Of a stretch of DNA of 64,000 nt, positions 1 through 10,618 are shown piece by piece. This DNA comes from Lepidonotus clava (Eukaryota; Annelida; Polychaeta; Phyllodocida; Polynoidae). Below the pieces are notes generated by a model that did no database searches, was not told where the DNA came from, and saw only the letters and a program-made list of their open reading frames with translations. The stretch covers positions 20,829,659-20,893,658 of the forward strand of contig OW387140.1 in NCBI GenBank assembly GCA_936440205.1, in the 5' to 3' direction. The position numbers and the translations under genes are program-made. Numbering within the stretch: the first letter of the stretch is position 1; the number at the start of each line of letters is the position of its first letter.

Positions 1-258
1 AATAACTTACATGGTATTTGGAAATGAAGATGTTGGTTTCATAGAAGTTGGTTTTTCTGTTGCTTTTAATCTGAATAAAAATTAATGTTTAGAATTTATT
101 CTTAAATTCAAAAGATTAGAAAACTTTGGATATGAAAGGTATTTATATAATGTTCAGAATTTAAGAAACTTGTTAAGCTAAAATTTAAGAAACTTAGAAG
201 GTATTATATTTGAATAATTTTATACTGTTAATATTAAGTGAGTTAAGCCTATACTTAC

Positions 259-560
259 ATGCATTTTCCTGCTTCGCATTGAAATGTAATTCCACTTGTT
301 TTGATAACTGCAAGGAATGGGAAGACATCTATGTCGTATTTGATGAATTGTTGCTGTGATGCGGCGGGGGAAATTAGAAAGATTTGCGTAGTTCTTAGCG
401 TTATGTGTGTGAAAGTTGTCGGTAAACAGTAGCAGATAAGCGTGTCCAAGTTGTCGGTTAAGGAGCAGTCGTTTCTGACAGAACAACCTAGAGTTTTCGT
501 CAAAATGGTTAGGAAGAGAAGCAGGAATACTAGTTTGGTCGACATGATGGTTCTGCGCAT
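259..560 (-). CDS. First exon of a secreted cysteine-containing protein (partial)
   Basis: The minus strand opens with ATG at 560 or, more likely, the second ATG at 545, whose product begins MSTKLVFLLLFLTILTKTLG, a good signal peptide. About 75 residues follow with six cysteines (CSVRNDCS, ICYC, FQCEAGKC), which suggests a disulphide-bonded extracellular domain. The frame ends at a strong splice donor, GTAAGT at 258-253, so the exon stops at 259 in phase 2 and the gene continues off the left edge. I do not recognise the family; an LRR N-terminal cap is one guess. It could be a host gene or, if the Polinton reaches further left than I can see, a passenger of that element. Confidence 0.5.
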
Positions 561-1739
561 TTGATTTACTTTAGAGATGAAGTGAGTGTTGGTCGGCGTG
601 TTCTAGATTTAGATTTATCAATAAGTTTAAGGGCATTAATGTAAGAAATAGTTTCCATTGATTACGGGCTGTAACTTAGTCCACACTTATCAAGTATTTT
701 TATGTAGGCTTGGCTTGGAGTAGATAAACTTGTCTGAGGTTCACTTGGTACTAAATAATTTGTGTTGAGAGGTTCCCTCTGGTGGCTAGGCATCAACTAT
801 AGACATGTGCTGGAAGGTTCCCTCTGGTGGCTAAGCATTAACTGTAGACAGAATAGAGACTTAGCTTTTACGCTGATTAGCTTTTACGCTGGGCGTTATT
901 TGATTAATGTTTTGACTAGATTTGAGACATACTAGGGTGGGGTCTTTTTTATGCTTGAATTTATAGATTTTTCATTAAGTACCTTCTCGCCTGTGTTTGG
1001 TGTTAACCAATTTAGATTATATTGGTTTTTTGCCTAAGTTTAGACAGATGTCTAAAGACGCTGTTAACACCTGTAGTAGAGATGAACAGTGTGACGTTAG
1101 GCCTTTAGGCTTAGTTTGGGTAATGTAGTGAGGGTTCCCCAGTGAATGACAACACTGTTCATGTCTTATTACAATAGGTAGCTAATGCCCTCTGGTGGAT
1201 TGATGTTTAGACGCTTAGATAACTTAGGTATTGTCGTATCGCGTTATTTGTTTTCTGACCGCTTACGCACTTCATATATGTGACCGCAGGCGTCGCCACC
1301 TACGTTTTTATAGGCAATACGTTAGGTGGCGCAGCGGCGCTGTTTATCGGTGGATTTTAATGACAGGATCGGAAAGAAGAGATTTTGCCGCTTAGTCAAG
1401 CAATGCTTCTAAAAAGGGCAAGTTGCGCAAAATTACCTTATCTCAGCATAGCTACAGTGTTGTGGTGATGGAGCATTGTGCATCAATTGCACTGTGATAA
1501 TTCTGGTACTTTAGAGAAACAGCCTTGGCAAAATGTGTCATAGATATGTTCAAGTAGTATATTGTGGTTAAGTTATGATATGGGTTAAATTTATATATTT
1601 GTGTTAATGTTTATTTTTAAGATATATAAGGCGTTTAAGGTAAGTTTATTTGAATATGCATGAAGCTTTGTGCTTAAATAAGCTTATGATTGTTATATTT
1701 GGTGTTTGCTTTTGCTTAGGAGGTAGGTGTACAGAGGAT
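561..1739. other. Spacer between the secreted-protein exon and the Polinton genes
   Basis: No coding exon is recognised here. It holds two 45-bp direct repeats (771-860), a short doublet of TTAGCTTTTACGCTG near 848-880, and three CTCF-like words listed separately. Base composition is more balanced than in the Polinton genes to the right. The left Polinton end may lie in this stretch or to the left of the window; I found no inverted partner for the right-hand sequences. Confidence 0.5.
775..1198 (-). promoter_or_regulatory. Three CTCF-like words
   Basis: On the minus strand TAGCCACCAGAGGG occurs at 788-775 and 833-820, and CCACCAGAGGGCA at 1198-1186. All match the core of the bilaterian CTCF site (CCASYAGRKGGC). 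The first two lie in a 45-bp tandem repeat and the third stands alone, all in the same orientation, upstream of the secreted-protein exon. Function is inference from motif similarity only. Confidence 0.35.
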
Positions 1740-1775
1740 TAAAGATTGTTTTTAAGGCTTAAGGTTAGTTTACAA

Positions 1776-2216
1776 ATGATTGTTATACATTTTGAGAAAA
1801 GTGTTTATGAGCCTTATTGTTCTTGTTACTTTTGTTTAGTTATAAATAAAGTATTAAAGGAAGGTGAAAATATAGGTAAGCTTATTGCTGCATGTCCTAA
1901 TGGTACATTAATAGATTTTTCTAAAATAGAACAAATCACAGAATTAGTACAGGAATTGAATAGATTTCTTTTTAAATTAAGTTTAAAAAGATTAGTTTTG
2001 ACATTTATTTTGAATAAATTTCCTAAATTAACACCAGAAGATGTAGATCAGTTAGAGATTCCTGGTATTTTGAAAAAAGATATTACTAATTTTGAGGAAG
2101 AGGAATCTAGGCAATTTGATGAAGTTGCAAATACAACAACGTTTGTTTTGTTGATTCGGCATCATGTTGGTTTTCGTGTTAAAATAGAACAAGTATTAGA
2201 AATTTTTGATTTTTGA
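1776..2216 (+). CDS. Polinton-borne hypothetical protein, about 146 aa
   Basis: First open frame of the element, taken from the ATG at 1776; a slightly longer reading exists only with a non-ATG start. It begins MIVIHFEKSVYEPYCSCYFC, then runs through a mostly helical, Leu/Ile/Lys-rich region with an acidic patch (FEEEESRQFDE). No family recognised. It is the first of several left-side proteins that have no obvious counterpart among the conserved Polinton genes and may be early or host-interaction proteins; that role is only a guess from position. Confidence 0.5.
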   Translation: MIVIHFEKSVYEPYCSCYFCLVINKVLKEGENIGKLIAACPNGTLIDFSKIEQITELVQELNRFLFKLSLKRLVLTFILNKFPKLTPEDVDQLEIPGILKKDITNFEEEESRQFDEVANTTTFVLLIRHHVGFRVKIEQVLEIFDF

Positions 2217-2236
2217 ACTTATATACATTGGTAGGT

Positions 2237-2578
2237 ATGAGACGTGTGTTTTATTTTTATAGATATAGGTACGATACAATTAATAAGAAATTTTGTAAAT
2301 TAGTTTGTTCATGTATAGATTGTCAGTTAATATTGGTTAATTTTCGATACAAGAAAGCATATAAACTGTTTTTTAATTTAAATCAAATTATTACAAGACA
2401 TGAAATTCATAATTTAAGTGCTAAAATTTGCGAGTATTGCAAAGCTAAACCAGATTTTTATTTAACAATGTCTTCTGATTTTTTATTGGGTTATTCAGAA
2501 TTTTTAATAAATATAGCTCAGATTTATCTTATTGTAATGAAACACGCCTCCTTTAGATTGGGTTACAAGTATCGATAG
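2237..2578 (+). CDS. Polinton-borne hypothetical protein, about 113 aa
   Basis: Starts at ATG 2237 (MRRVFYFYRYRYD), 21 bases after the previous stop. It has a CxxC pair (CSCIDC) and a second one (CEYCKAKPDF), so a small zinc-binding fold is possible. The C-terminal part is hydrophobic. No family recognised. Same strand and composition as its neighbours, consistent with one transcription unit. Confidence 0.45.
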   Translation: MRRVFYFYRYRYDTINKKFCKLVCSCIDCQLILVNFRYKKAYKLFFNLNQIITRHEIHNLSAKICEYCKAKPDFYLTMSSDFLLGYSEFLINIAQIYLIVMKHASFRLGYKYR

Positions 2579-2587
2579 TATATATTA

Positions 2588-3220
2588 ATGCAAGTAGATT
2601 ATAGTGTAAACTTGGTTATTTTTGGTTTAAATTTTACTCCAAATATTCATTTTGATATTCCGTATATTTATAAAAGTATAAAGAATAGTTTTTTATATAG
2701 AGGATCATTAACTTGTAAAAATAAATTGTATACTTTGAAGATTACACGTAATGGATTTTGTTCAATTTATTTAAGAAGAAATTTTTCAAGTTTATTACCA
2801 AATATTAAGATAATAGCTTTAGAAGTTTATGAGTATATTAGGGACTTTTGTGAACAGGAAATAGTTAGTGTAAATATAACTCCAAAGAACATTCAAATTA
2901 CCTTTCAACTTGTATTTAAAACAACACCGGATTTTAAGGTTTTTTGTATAAAAATTGCAGATTGTTTTGAAAAAGAATATGAATTTGAAATTAAAGAATC
3001 TAATTCTAGTGAATCTATATGGTTGCCTTATGTAAATAATAGTTCATATTTTTCAAGTTTACGTATCAAAATTAAAGGTAAAAGTAAATGTATTTTCACG
3101 TTTTTATATTCTTATAAAGGAAGTTGTTTAACTGATAATGTTTTAGATTTTAAAAGAGTTTGTGATAGTTTGAGATTGTGTTATTTAAATAATTTACATT
3201 TATGGCCGCCGGAGTGTTAG
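2588..3220 (+). CDS. Polinton-borne hypothetical protein, 210 aa
   Basis: ATG at 2588, stop at 3220; the last 19 bases overlap the start of the next frame, a compact viral-style arrangement. The sequence alternates short hydrophobic and polar stretches, suggesting a beta-rich fold, with scattered cysteines but no clear zinc pattern. No family recognised and no function proposed. Confidence 0.5.
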   Translation: MQVDYSVNLVIFGLNFTPNIHFDIPYIYKSIKNSFLYRGSLTCKNKLYTLKITRNGFCSIYLRRNFSSLLPNIKIIALEVYEYIRDFCEQEIVSVNITPKNIQITFQLVFKTTPDFKVFCIKIADCFEKEYEFEIKESNSSESIWLPYVNNSSYFSSLRIKIKGKSKCIFTFLYSYKGSCLTDNVLDFKRVCDSLRLCYLNNLHLWPPEC

Positions 3221-4365
3221 ATAGGTTACTTTTGTTAATTATAGAATTTCTTTTAAGACATAATGAAGAAAATAAATTATTTTGGAATAAAGTTCGGACA
3301 GATAATTCACATTTTTTTAGTTTTTGTTTTCAACTTTTAACAGAATGTGAGAATGAAAGGAAAAAAATAAATATTCTTAAAGAAGAATTAAAGGTTGAAC
3401 TTTTGTCTGCTTTAAGAAATCAAGATATAACGAGAAATTTAGCCTTTAGAATTTTATCTAGTGAAGATGAAACTATTAAGCTGGACTTGCGTTCTTCACA
3501 AAGTTCAATTATTCAGTGTCTTGTTGATATTCTTAGAATAAATATAACTGTTTATCGAAGTGATTCTCGATCATTTAATTTTACATGTTGTACAGAATTG
3601 TTTCGTATAGGTTCACCTTTTGTTATTCAATGGAGTAAAGTAGAAAATGCTTTTATAGAAGTAGCTTTAGATTATCATATGTCAAAATATAATTCATTAA
3701 TTGAGTTTCCAAAACATAAAGTGAAAAGCAAAAAGCGTAAGCATGAATATAAAAGTGCTGAGTTTTTATCTTCTACTTCAGATTCAGATTCAGATTGTAA
3801 AAAACAAATACATGGTCAAAAAAGTACTTGTACGAAATCTTTAGGTTTTCATACTAAGAAAAAAGCAAGAGTTGAAAATTTTGAGAAAGCTGTAACTAAA
3901 GAAAAGGTTAATGATAGTGATTCATCTTTGGCTCGAGATTTGTCACTATCAGAAAGTGAAAATGATGATTATGATGATAAAGCTAAGAAATTGGAATCAG
4001 AATTAGAGCTTGAAAAAAGAGATGATTTTATGGGCGAACTAAACAAATTACAGCAATCTAATAATGATATGAAATTTCATAAGAAATCTCAGAAAAAAGA
4101 TGTTATGGTAAATGTTTCAGAAACAGGAAAACATTTACAGGATTTTTCACCATATTCTGATTTGTATTCTGATAATTTTAATAAGATAGAATGTAATATA
4201 GATAAGTTTGTAGAAATAACTGAAAGGTTGAAAAAACACGCCTTAGTTCTTCAAAATAACTTACTGCCAGGAAATATTGAGAATTGCTTGTGTTGTCCTG
4301 TTCATTGTGCTCAAGCTTTAGTTAAGGCTACAAAAGATAAGCGAGGACCAAAAAAAAAAAATTAG
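3202..4365 (+). CDS. Polinton-borne protein with folded N-terminus and charged tail, 387 aa
   Basis: ATG at 3202 in a good context (TTTATGGCC). Residues 1-170 look globular (helical start MAAGVLDRLLLLIIEFLL, later mixed strand and helix); the arrangement faintly resembles OTU-type protease domains, but I see no catalytic Asp-Gly-x-Cys motif, so I do not claim it. Residues 170-300 are Lys/Ser/Asp/Glu-rich with several basic clusters (KSKKRKHEY, KKKAR) that could act as nuclear localisation signals. A Cys pair (CLCCPVHC) lies near the end. It overlaps the preceding gene by 19 bases. Confidence 0.55.
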   Translation: MAAGVLDRLLLLIIEFLLRHNEENKLFWNKVRTDNSHFFSFCFQLLTECENERKKINILKEELKVELLSALRNQDITRNLAFRILSSEDETIKLDLRSSQSSIIQCLVDILRINITVYRSDSRSFNFTCCTELFRIGSPFVIQWSKVENAFIEVALDYHMSKYNSLIEFPKHKVKSKKRKHEYKSAEFLSSTSDSDSDCKKQIHGQKSTCTKSLGFHTKKKARVENFEKAVTKEKVNDSDSSLARDLSLSESENDDYDDKAKKLESELELEKRDDFMGELNKLQQSNNDMKFHKKSQKKDVMVNVSETGKHLQDFSPYSDLYSDNFNKIECNIDKFVEITERLKKHALVLQNNLLPGNIENCLCCPVHCAQALVKATKDKRGPKKKN

Positions 4366-4573
4366 AATGTTCATATTGTAAGAAAGAGTTTATATCTTTA
4401 AGTTTATTGCGTTTACATATTTTGGTTAAGCATTCTAATTATGATCCTAAGAATCATATATTTACACCAGTTCCTTTGAGATCTTCTTTAGTAATATTAA
4501 AAAAGTATCATCCTGATTAAATTTATTATATATTTATTTAGGAATTTCAAGTTGATAAAAGTAAGTATTTGAA
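4366..4573 (+). other. Short stretch with a C2H2-like pattern, then AT-rich spacer
   Basis: One frame in about 4360-4520 shows a CxxC followed by HxxxxH spacing like a C2H2 zinc finger. It has no start codon of its own, so I do not call it a gene. The rest is AT-rich leader for the gene starting at 4574. Confidence 0.35.
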
Positions 4574-5434
4574 ATGGATACTGCTTGTTCAAAAAGTTTT
4601 GCTCGCTTGATGAAAAGGAGCTTGTATTTTTGTGCTTTAGTGTCATTTTATTTTGGTAAGTTAAATTTACCTTTGTTAATTGAAATTCCTAGCCAAGAAT
4701 TTTTATCTGAAGATGAGTGTTTACAATTAATAGAAATATTAAGTGAAGAACTTACAGATGATGCATGTTTTTTAAAGTTGAAATATTTTTCTTGCGCGAG
4801 TCTTTTATTTTTTTCATCGTATTTTCAATGTGATATTGTTTTAGATTTTATTTATTTATCCATGTGGGAAAATGATAAAAAAATAATTGAAGTTTTAAGA
4901 AAGTCAATTTATTTTTATGGTTTAAAAGATTGTTTCACAAAGGTAGTTTTGGATTCAGTAGCATCGTATTTGTATATGTCAGTAGATGATGTGATTGATT
5001 TAGGACATTTATGGGAAATTAATAATAATAGTAGTCCTAATTGTTCAATGAGGTTGTTAGCTAAAAAGTTAAGAGATACTAGGCGGTGTCGTAGGTTACT
5101 TTTTTCTTTTTTTACATTACCTTGTGCTCAATGCCATTCACGAATTATTTTTAATTATAAAGGTTCAGATAATACAGTTTTTTTAAAGTGTTGTAAAAGA
5201 CCTATTCATATTTCAAGATGTTATGAACATTTTATTTCTTCTAGTTTTGATTTGCAGGTTTATTGTCCCTGCTGTAGAACTCCTTGGCGAAATGCATTAC
5301 CCCAAATAGAAACAGCTTCGAGGAAAAGGTGTTTAGAAGATTTTCTTATGCATATGAGAGATTATCCTAAACACATAAGAACATATTCTTCTTCAAAATT
5401 AATGCGAAATGTGAAAGTTCAAAAGGAAGACTGA
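4574..5434 (+). CDS. Polinton-borne RING-like zinc protein, 286 aa
   Basis: ATG at 4574. The first 180 residues are helical and hydrophobic, with no recognised domain. Residues about 183-240 hold an ordered Cys/His set: CAQC, then a CC pair, then H-x3-C-x3-H, then CPCC before TPW. This is close to a RING or treble-clef finger and would fit an E3 ubiquitin ligase or another zinc-bridged adaptor. RING-like genes occur in some large DNA viruses, but I cannot match this one to a named family. It lies directly upstream of the minor capsid gene. Confidence 0.55.
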   Translation: MDTACSKSFARLMKRSLYFCALVSFYFGKLNLPLLIEIPSQEFLSEDECLQLIEILSEELTDDACFLKLKYFSCASLLFFSSYFQCDIVLDFIYLSMWENDKKIIEVLRKSIYFYGLKDCFTKVVLDSVASYLYMSVDDVIDLGHLWEINNNSSPNCSMRLLAKKLRDTRRCRRLLFSFFTLPCAQCHSRIIFNYKGSDNTVFLKCCKRPIHISRCYEHFISSSFDLQVYCPCCRTPWRNALPQIETASRKRCLEDFLMHMRDYPKHIRTYSSSKLMRNVKVQKED

Positions 5435-5511
5435 TGAGGCAAAGTGATTAAATTGTGATGTGATTAGGATTGATATTAGATTTTATAGATTTGTTTTAAT
5501 AAATATTTAAA

Positions 5512-6597
5512 ATGTTGCAGAACGAAGAACTAGAATCATTCAATTATACAGTAGTTTCAAATGTACCACATTCAGTAAGAGAAAATAAGACAAGTCATTT
5601 TTATACTGAAATACCAGCTACACGTGAATGTAAAGGTTACTGGGAAGTAGCCTTATTGGAGATTGATTTTTTGAAATCGTGGTATAATGTACCAGAGCAT
5701 CCAGAGCAATCTAGAACTTATGTAATTGTGCGAGATATTTTTGATTTAAAAGACCAAACAGTAGAACAAATTAATTCATTAGATGAAGTTGTTCCTAATT
5801 CTATAAAAAAAGTAAATAAGGTATTTGCTTTAAAGTTTGGAAATTATGAAATTAAGGATATGATAAGTGAAATGAATGAAAAATTTGCTAAATTAAAAAT
5901 GGAAGTAAATGAAGCTCAACCTACTTATAAAAATTATAAAAGATATACTAAACTTTATATTGATAATCAAAATTTAATTTGTACTTTATATGTAGGTACA
6001 GGAGATGTAGTTATTTTGTCTGAATATATTGCTACGGTTTTACGCTTAAATAATTGTGAAGGAATTAAAAAGTATACTTCAAGAGTTACTGTTAATGGTG
6101 AGAAAACATTTACAAATTTTATTGAGTTTAGAGGACCACCTTTATTGAAAAAGCCACCTTCTACTGAAAATGAATTAGATTCTGAAGGAAATCCAATAAG
6201 GGATGAAGAAATTTTAATAAAAGGTTTTAATGATGTAATATCTCTTAATAGGAAGGGACCATATAATGAGCTTTTTCAACCACAATATGGAAAAGATTAT
6301 GTAGGAAATGGAGTTCCAGTTTTTCCAACAGACACTTCAAATATATACATTTATTCTAATATTGTTGATTATGAGTATGTAGGTAACATTCAAACAAAAT
6401 TACTTAGAACTGTTAGGGCTAGTGGAGTATTTGGTGAACATATTAAGCACACTTATTCCCATCCATTGTATAAGAAATTAGCTTATGATAGGTTGCAGGA
6501 TATAGAAATACAAATTAAAACTGATGATGGACAGCTTGTTAAATTTGAATATGGAATTGTTGAGTTAATTTTGCGTTTTAGAAGATTAAATAGATAA
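5512..6597 (+). CDS. Minor capsid (penton-like) protein of the Polinton, 361 aa
   Basis: ATG at 5512, preceded by the AT-rich leader AATATTTAAA. Near the N-terminus the protein has the typical Polinton minor-capsid pattern, a strand-rich start followed by GYWEVALLEIDFLKSWYNV (residues about 44-62), and it continues as a beta-rich single jelly-roll-sized chain. In the family this forms the five-fold vertex of the icosahedral capsid. At 361 aa it is somewhat longer than many relatives. It lies just upstream of the polymerase region, away from the main capsid block on the right. Confidence 0.8.
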   Translation: MLQNEELESFNYTVVSNVPHSVRENKTSHFYTEIPATRECKGYWEVALLEIDFLKSWYNVPEHPEQSRTYVIVRDIFDLKDQTVEQINSLDEVVPNSIKKVNKVFALKFGNYEIKDMISEMNEKFAKLKMEVNEAQPTYKNYKRYTKLYIDNQNLICTLYVGTGDVVILSEYIATVLRLNNCEGIKKYTSRVTVNGEKTFTNFIEFRGPPLLKKPPSTENELDSEGNPIRDEEILIKGFNDVISLNRKGPYNELFQPQYGKDYVGNGVPVFPTDTSNIYIYSNIVDYEYVGNIQTKLLRTVRASGVFGEHIKHTYSHPLYKKLAYDRLQDIEIQIKTDDGQLVKFEYGIVELILRFRRLNR

Positions 6598-6606
6598 AAA
6601 AATAAA

Positions 6607-9600
6607 ATGAATGAAATAAAGAAAAGAAAAGCTTTTGGTAAACTGTTAAGAAGTTATGATATAGTTCCTTTTCAGCGTGCTATAGATATAGAATTATTTT
6701 TTCAACGCAAGTTTAAAGTTTTATTAGAAAAAATTAAGAAAGGTTTATTGAGGCATGGTGGCATAAAATTTCAAATTAGTCTTAATGTTGTATTAGGTAA
6801 ATATAAATTGGATACATCAAGGTATTATGAAATTAAACCTTGGTTTCAAAGCAATATGACTCAAGTTTTAACATTTTTATCTGTAAAAGAAAAAATGATA
6901 CAAGCTATAAGAATACTTTTAGCATTTTTTGATGGGTTTATTCAGATGGGTTCAGGTTGGTTTTTAAAACAAATTAATGTTTTACGTTTATCAGTTTATA
7001 AATGTAATCCTTTTGGAGGGTGTGCATCTGTTTCATTACCAATTCCTAATAAACATTCTATTCTTAATATACGATGTTCTGATGACAAGTGCTTTTTGTA
7101 TTCTGTGTTAGCTGCTTTTAAAAAGTGTGTAAATCCTAATAGATTTACATCTTATTTAGGTTTAGTAAGTTCTTTAAATTTAAAGGGTCTTTCTTTTCCA
7201 ACTAAAATAAGTGAGATTCCAAATTTTGAGAAAAATAATAATTTAACGATAAATGTTTTTGGGTTATTTAGTCAAAATGAAATGGGATTTGTAAATAATA
7301 CTAAATATTTACCGTATCCAATGTATATTTCAACAAGCTTTGATGATAAACATCGCAAACATATTAATTTACTTTTGTACAAAAATCATTATATGTTAAT
7401 TCGAAATATTAATTCATTCATAACACCATTTTATTGGAAAAAAACAAGGTATTTTTGTAATAAATGTTTAATTTCATTTAGAGATAAAGTTGGTTTACAA
7501 CTTCATAGTAAAGCAAATTGTACAAATAAAGTTTATACTGGACAAACTTATAAGCTTCCTTTAATAGGTGAAAAAGAAATGTTTCGAAATCTTTCATGAC
7601 AAATAAAAAATCATTTTATTATTTATGCTGATTTTGAAACATTAAATAAAAATGTAAATAAGTTAAAAGGTAAGTCTATTATGAAAACAAGACATGAATT
7701 AAATGCAGTAGGTATTTTATTTTTATCAAAGTATAGTAAGTATTCTAAACCACCTTTTCTTTATATTGGTCCTAATGTTCTTAAAAACTTTTTTGGATAT
7801 ATTTATCAAGTGCGTGCAGAGATATCTTGTATTTTTGAAAATGATAGAAAACCTTTAACTTTAAATTCACAGGATATTTTACATCTCGCTAAGCAAAAAG
7901 CTTGTTATCTTTGCGGAGTTTCTTTTGCTAATTTAGGAATTAAAAGAGTTGTAGATCATGAGCATTTAGGTAGGGAAGGAAAAGGTAGAGATGTTAATTA
8001 TGCTTGTAATAGATGTAATTTAGTATGTAGTGCATTGAAATTTACAAATTTTAAAATTCCTATTGTTATGCATAATGCTATGAACTATGATTTACATTTT
8101 ATTGTTAAAAATATGTACAAGTATTTAAAACAACTTAATGTTCAAGTTATTCCGCGTTCATCAGAAAAGTTTTTAGCTATGTTTTTAGATAATTTTGTTT
8201 TTATTGATTCTTTTCAGTTTCTTCCAAATTCATTATCTAATCTTGCTGAATTATTAGTTAAAAAAGATACATTAGATTTAAAAGAAACTAAAAAGCATTT
8301 TAAGGAAAAGATGTTACCATATGTTATAAGAAAGGGAGTTATGTGCTATGACTATATAGATTCGTGGGAAAGGCTGGATGAGAAGGAATTACCTTGTCGT
8401 GAGGCATTTTTTAATAGTTTAACTAATCAAAGTATTTCTTCTTTAGATTATGATCATGCAATTAAAATGTTTAAAATTTTAAAGTGTAAGAATATAAAAG
8501 ATTATTTAAGACAATATTTAAAAATAGATGTATTACTATTAGCTGATGTTTTTGAATCATTTAGGGAAAAGTCATTAGATTTTTATGGATTAGATCCAGC
8601 TAAATATTTAACAGCTCCATCTTTGAGTTATGATGCTATGATGAAGTTTACAAAGGTTAAGTTTGATTTAATTAATGATATTGACATGTTTAATTTTTTT
8701 GAAGATGGTATTCGAGGAGGTATGACAAATGTAGTTCAAAGATTTGCAAAAGTGAGAAAAGAAACTGAGCATATAGTTTATTATGATTGTAATAATTTAT
8801 ATGGATTTGCTATGGTACAACCTTTACCTTACAAAAATTTTGCTTGGGTTGATCCGAGTAAATATGATAGTTTTGATGTAACTAAAGTTCTTGATGATGC
8901 TCCTATAGGATATATTTTAGAGGTAACTTTAGAGTATCCTGATTATTTACATGATTTTCATAATATGCTTCCTTTGGCTCCTGAAAAGCTTGCAGTGAAT
9001 TTTTTTCAATTGTCTCCATATGCTAAAAATATTTTGGAAGGTTTAGGTAAACGCTATACTAAAAGCTGTATGAAATTAATTTCAACTTTATGTCAAAAGG
9101 AAAAGTACATTATACATTATAGGAATTTAAAATTGTATTTAAGTTTAGGTTTAAAAATTTCTAAAATTTTTAGGATAGTATCCTTTTCTCAGTCATGTTG
9201 GATGAAACCATATATTGATTTTAATAACCAAAAGCGGAAAGAGGCTACTTCAGATTTTGATAGGGAATTTTTTAAACTTATGAATAACTCTACGTTTGGC
9301 AAATGTATGGAAAATGTAAAAAGAAGAATTAAAATGGTATTAACAACAAATCAAAAGTCATGTGCCTCTATGATTAAAAAGCCTCTTTTTCATTCTTTAC
9401 ATATTTTTAATTCAAATTTTGTTGGGATACAGTATAAGAAAAATATAGTAGAATTGAATAAACCTATTTATATTGGTTTTACAATATTAGATTTATCGAA
9501 AATGCATATGTTCAATTTTCATTATAATGTCATTTTAAAAACATTTGGTTTAAAATCTGTTCAGCTTCTTTATACTGATACTGATTCACTAATATATTAT

Positions 9601-10107
9601 ATAGATCATAAACATTTTTATAGATTACTTTATGATATTAGGGATTATTTTGATTTTTCAAATTTAGAAACAAATAATTTATTATATTCTTTAAAAAATA
9701 GAAAAGTGTTAGGTAAATTTAAAGATGAAACAGCTGGAGTAGAAATTAAGGAATTTGTTGGTTTAAGACCTAAAATGTATTCTTTTCTGTTAAATTCAGG
9801 AAAGAATATAAAAAGAGTTAAAGGAATTAGAAGGAGTTGTGTAGACAAGCTTTTACATTCAGAATTTAAACAAGTTTTAAAAGAAGCATCTGAATCTTTT
9901 GCTACCTTTCACTGTATACGCAGTTATAAGCACGATGTGTTTACTTTAAAAGAAACAAAGTTAGCTTTATCGCCTTTTGAAGATAAACGTTGGCTTTGTT
10001 CAGATGGAGTGCACTCTTTAGCATATGGAAATTATAAGTTAAGGTCTAAAAAAAGAGTAAAAGAAGAGGAAGATAAAACAATATGTAAAGTTCAAAGGAA
10101 AGCATAG
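6607..10107 (+). pseudogene. polB: Protein-primed family B DNA polymerase (pPolB) gene, broken
   Basis: The span carries the landmarks of a Polinton polymerase: a Cys/His finger in the N-terminal part (around 7450-7530), the exonuclease motif ADFET (around 7627-7641), an HNH-like Cys/His insertion (CxxCG, DHEHLG, CNRCN; about 7895-8030), the palm motif YDCNNLYG (about 8779-8805), the NSTFGK region (about 9286-9303) and the catalytic YTDTDS (9571-9588). Total size is about 1,150 codons, usual for the family. In an active element this enzyme replicates the genome from a protein primer. The gene is a fossil with about one break; the catalytic landmarks are preserved. Confidence 0.9.
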
Positions 10108-10196
10108 GAAAATATTCCTGTGATTAGTGATTTTATAGTAGGTAAATAGTAATTTTATAGTAGTTATTAGTTTGTTTATTAAATATAGAATTAATT

Positions 10197-10574
10197 ATGG
10201 CTTCAAAGGAGGAAACAATATCACGTTATGTTTTGTCTTTTGGAAGAAAGAAAAGACTAGATTTAACAATATTTAAAGCAGAAGTATATGTTCATTTCAG
10301 TGATTTGTTGAAAGATAATAAAAGTTTTACAGTAACTAAGGACGAGTTAGGTGAGTTGTTTGGGTTAAAGAGGAAAATAGCTAGAAGACTAAAGAAATTA
10401 GATCATGAGGCAAGAAAGCAGAAGAAACAGAAAAAATTAAATGATTTTTCTACTGATGAGGACAGTGAAATAGAGGAAAAGAAGAAAAGTAAGAAACAAG
10501 CTAAAAAACAGAATACAGAGTTGGAAAAAATTGGAGTTTCTAGCGAAGAAGATATGCAAAGTATAAGTTTTTAA
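10197..10574 (+). CDS. Polinton-borne small basic protein, 125 aa
   Basis: ATG at 10,197 (MASKEETISRYVLSFGRKKR). The N-terminal half looks like a small helical domain (IFKAEVYVHFSDLLKDNK), possibly winged-helix or SAP-like. The second half is an extremely charged Lys/Glu tract (KQKKQKK, EEKKKSKKQAKKQ) and acidic end. DNA binding or packaging is plausible but not shown. The stop is only 14 bases from the insertion point of the nested transposon, which therefore did not disrupt it. Confidence 0.5.
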   Translation: MASKEETISRYVLSFGRKKRLDLTIFKAEVYVHFSDLLKDNKSFTVTKDELGELFGLKRKIARRLKKLDHEARKQKKQKKLNDFSTDEDSEIEEKKKSKKQAKKQNTELEKIGVSSEEDMQSISF

Positions 10575-10588
10575 ATGATTAGGTAGAT

Positions 10589-10618
10589 GGTTGATTCTCA
10601 CGAACTGGGGCCACAGGG
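10589..10618 (+). repeat. Left terminal inverted repeat of the nested transposon
   Basis: Thirty bases starting GGTTGATTCTCACGAA match the inverted complement of 25,763-25,792 with one C/T difference. AGAT lies immediately outside on both sides. Confidence 0.85.

Noticed and set aside
1-1739. Left terminal inverted repeat of the Polinton
   Set aside because: Short AT-rich resemblances to the right flank (such as AAGTTTATTTNAATAT near 1,640) are too weak to call.
9645-9848. Minus-strand 67-codon frame
   Set aside because: Lies entirely inside the polymerase region in the opposite strand; shadow.
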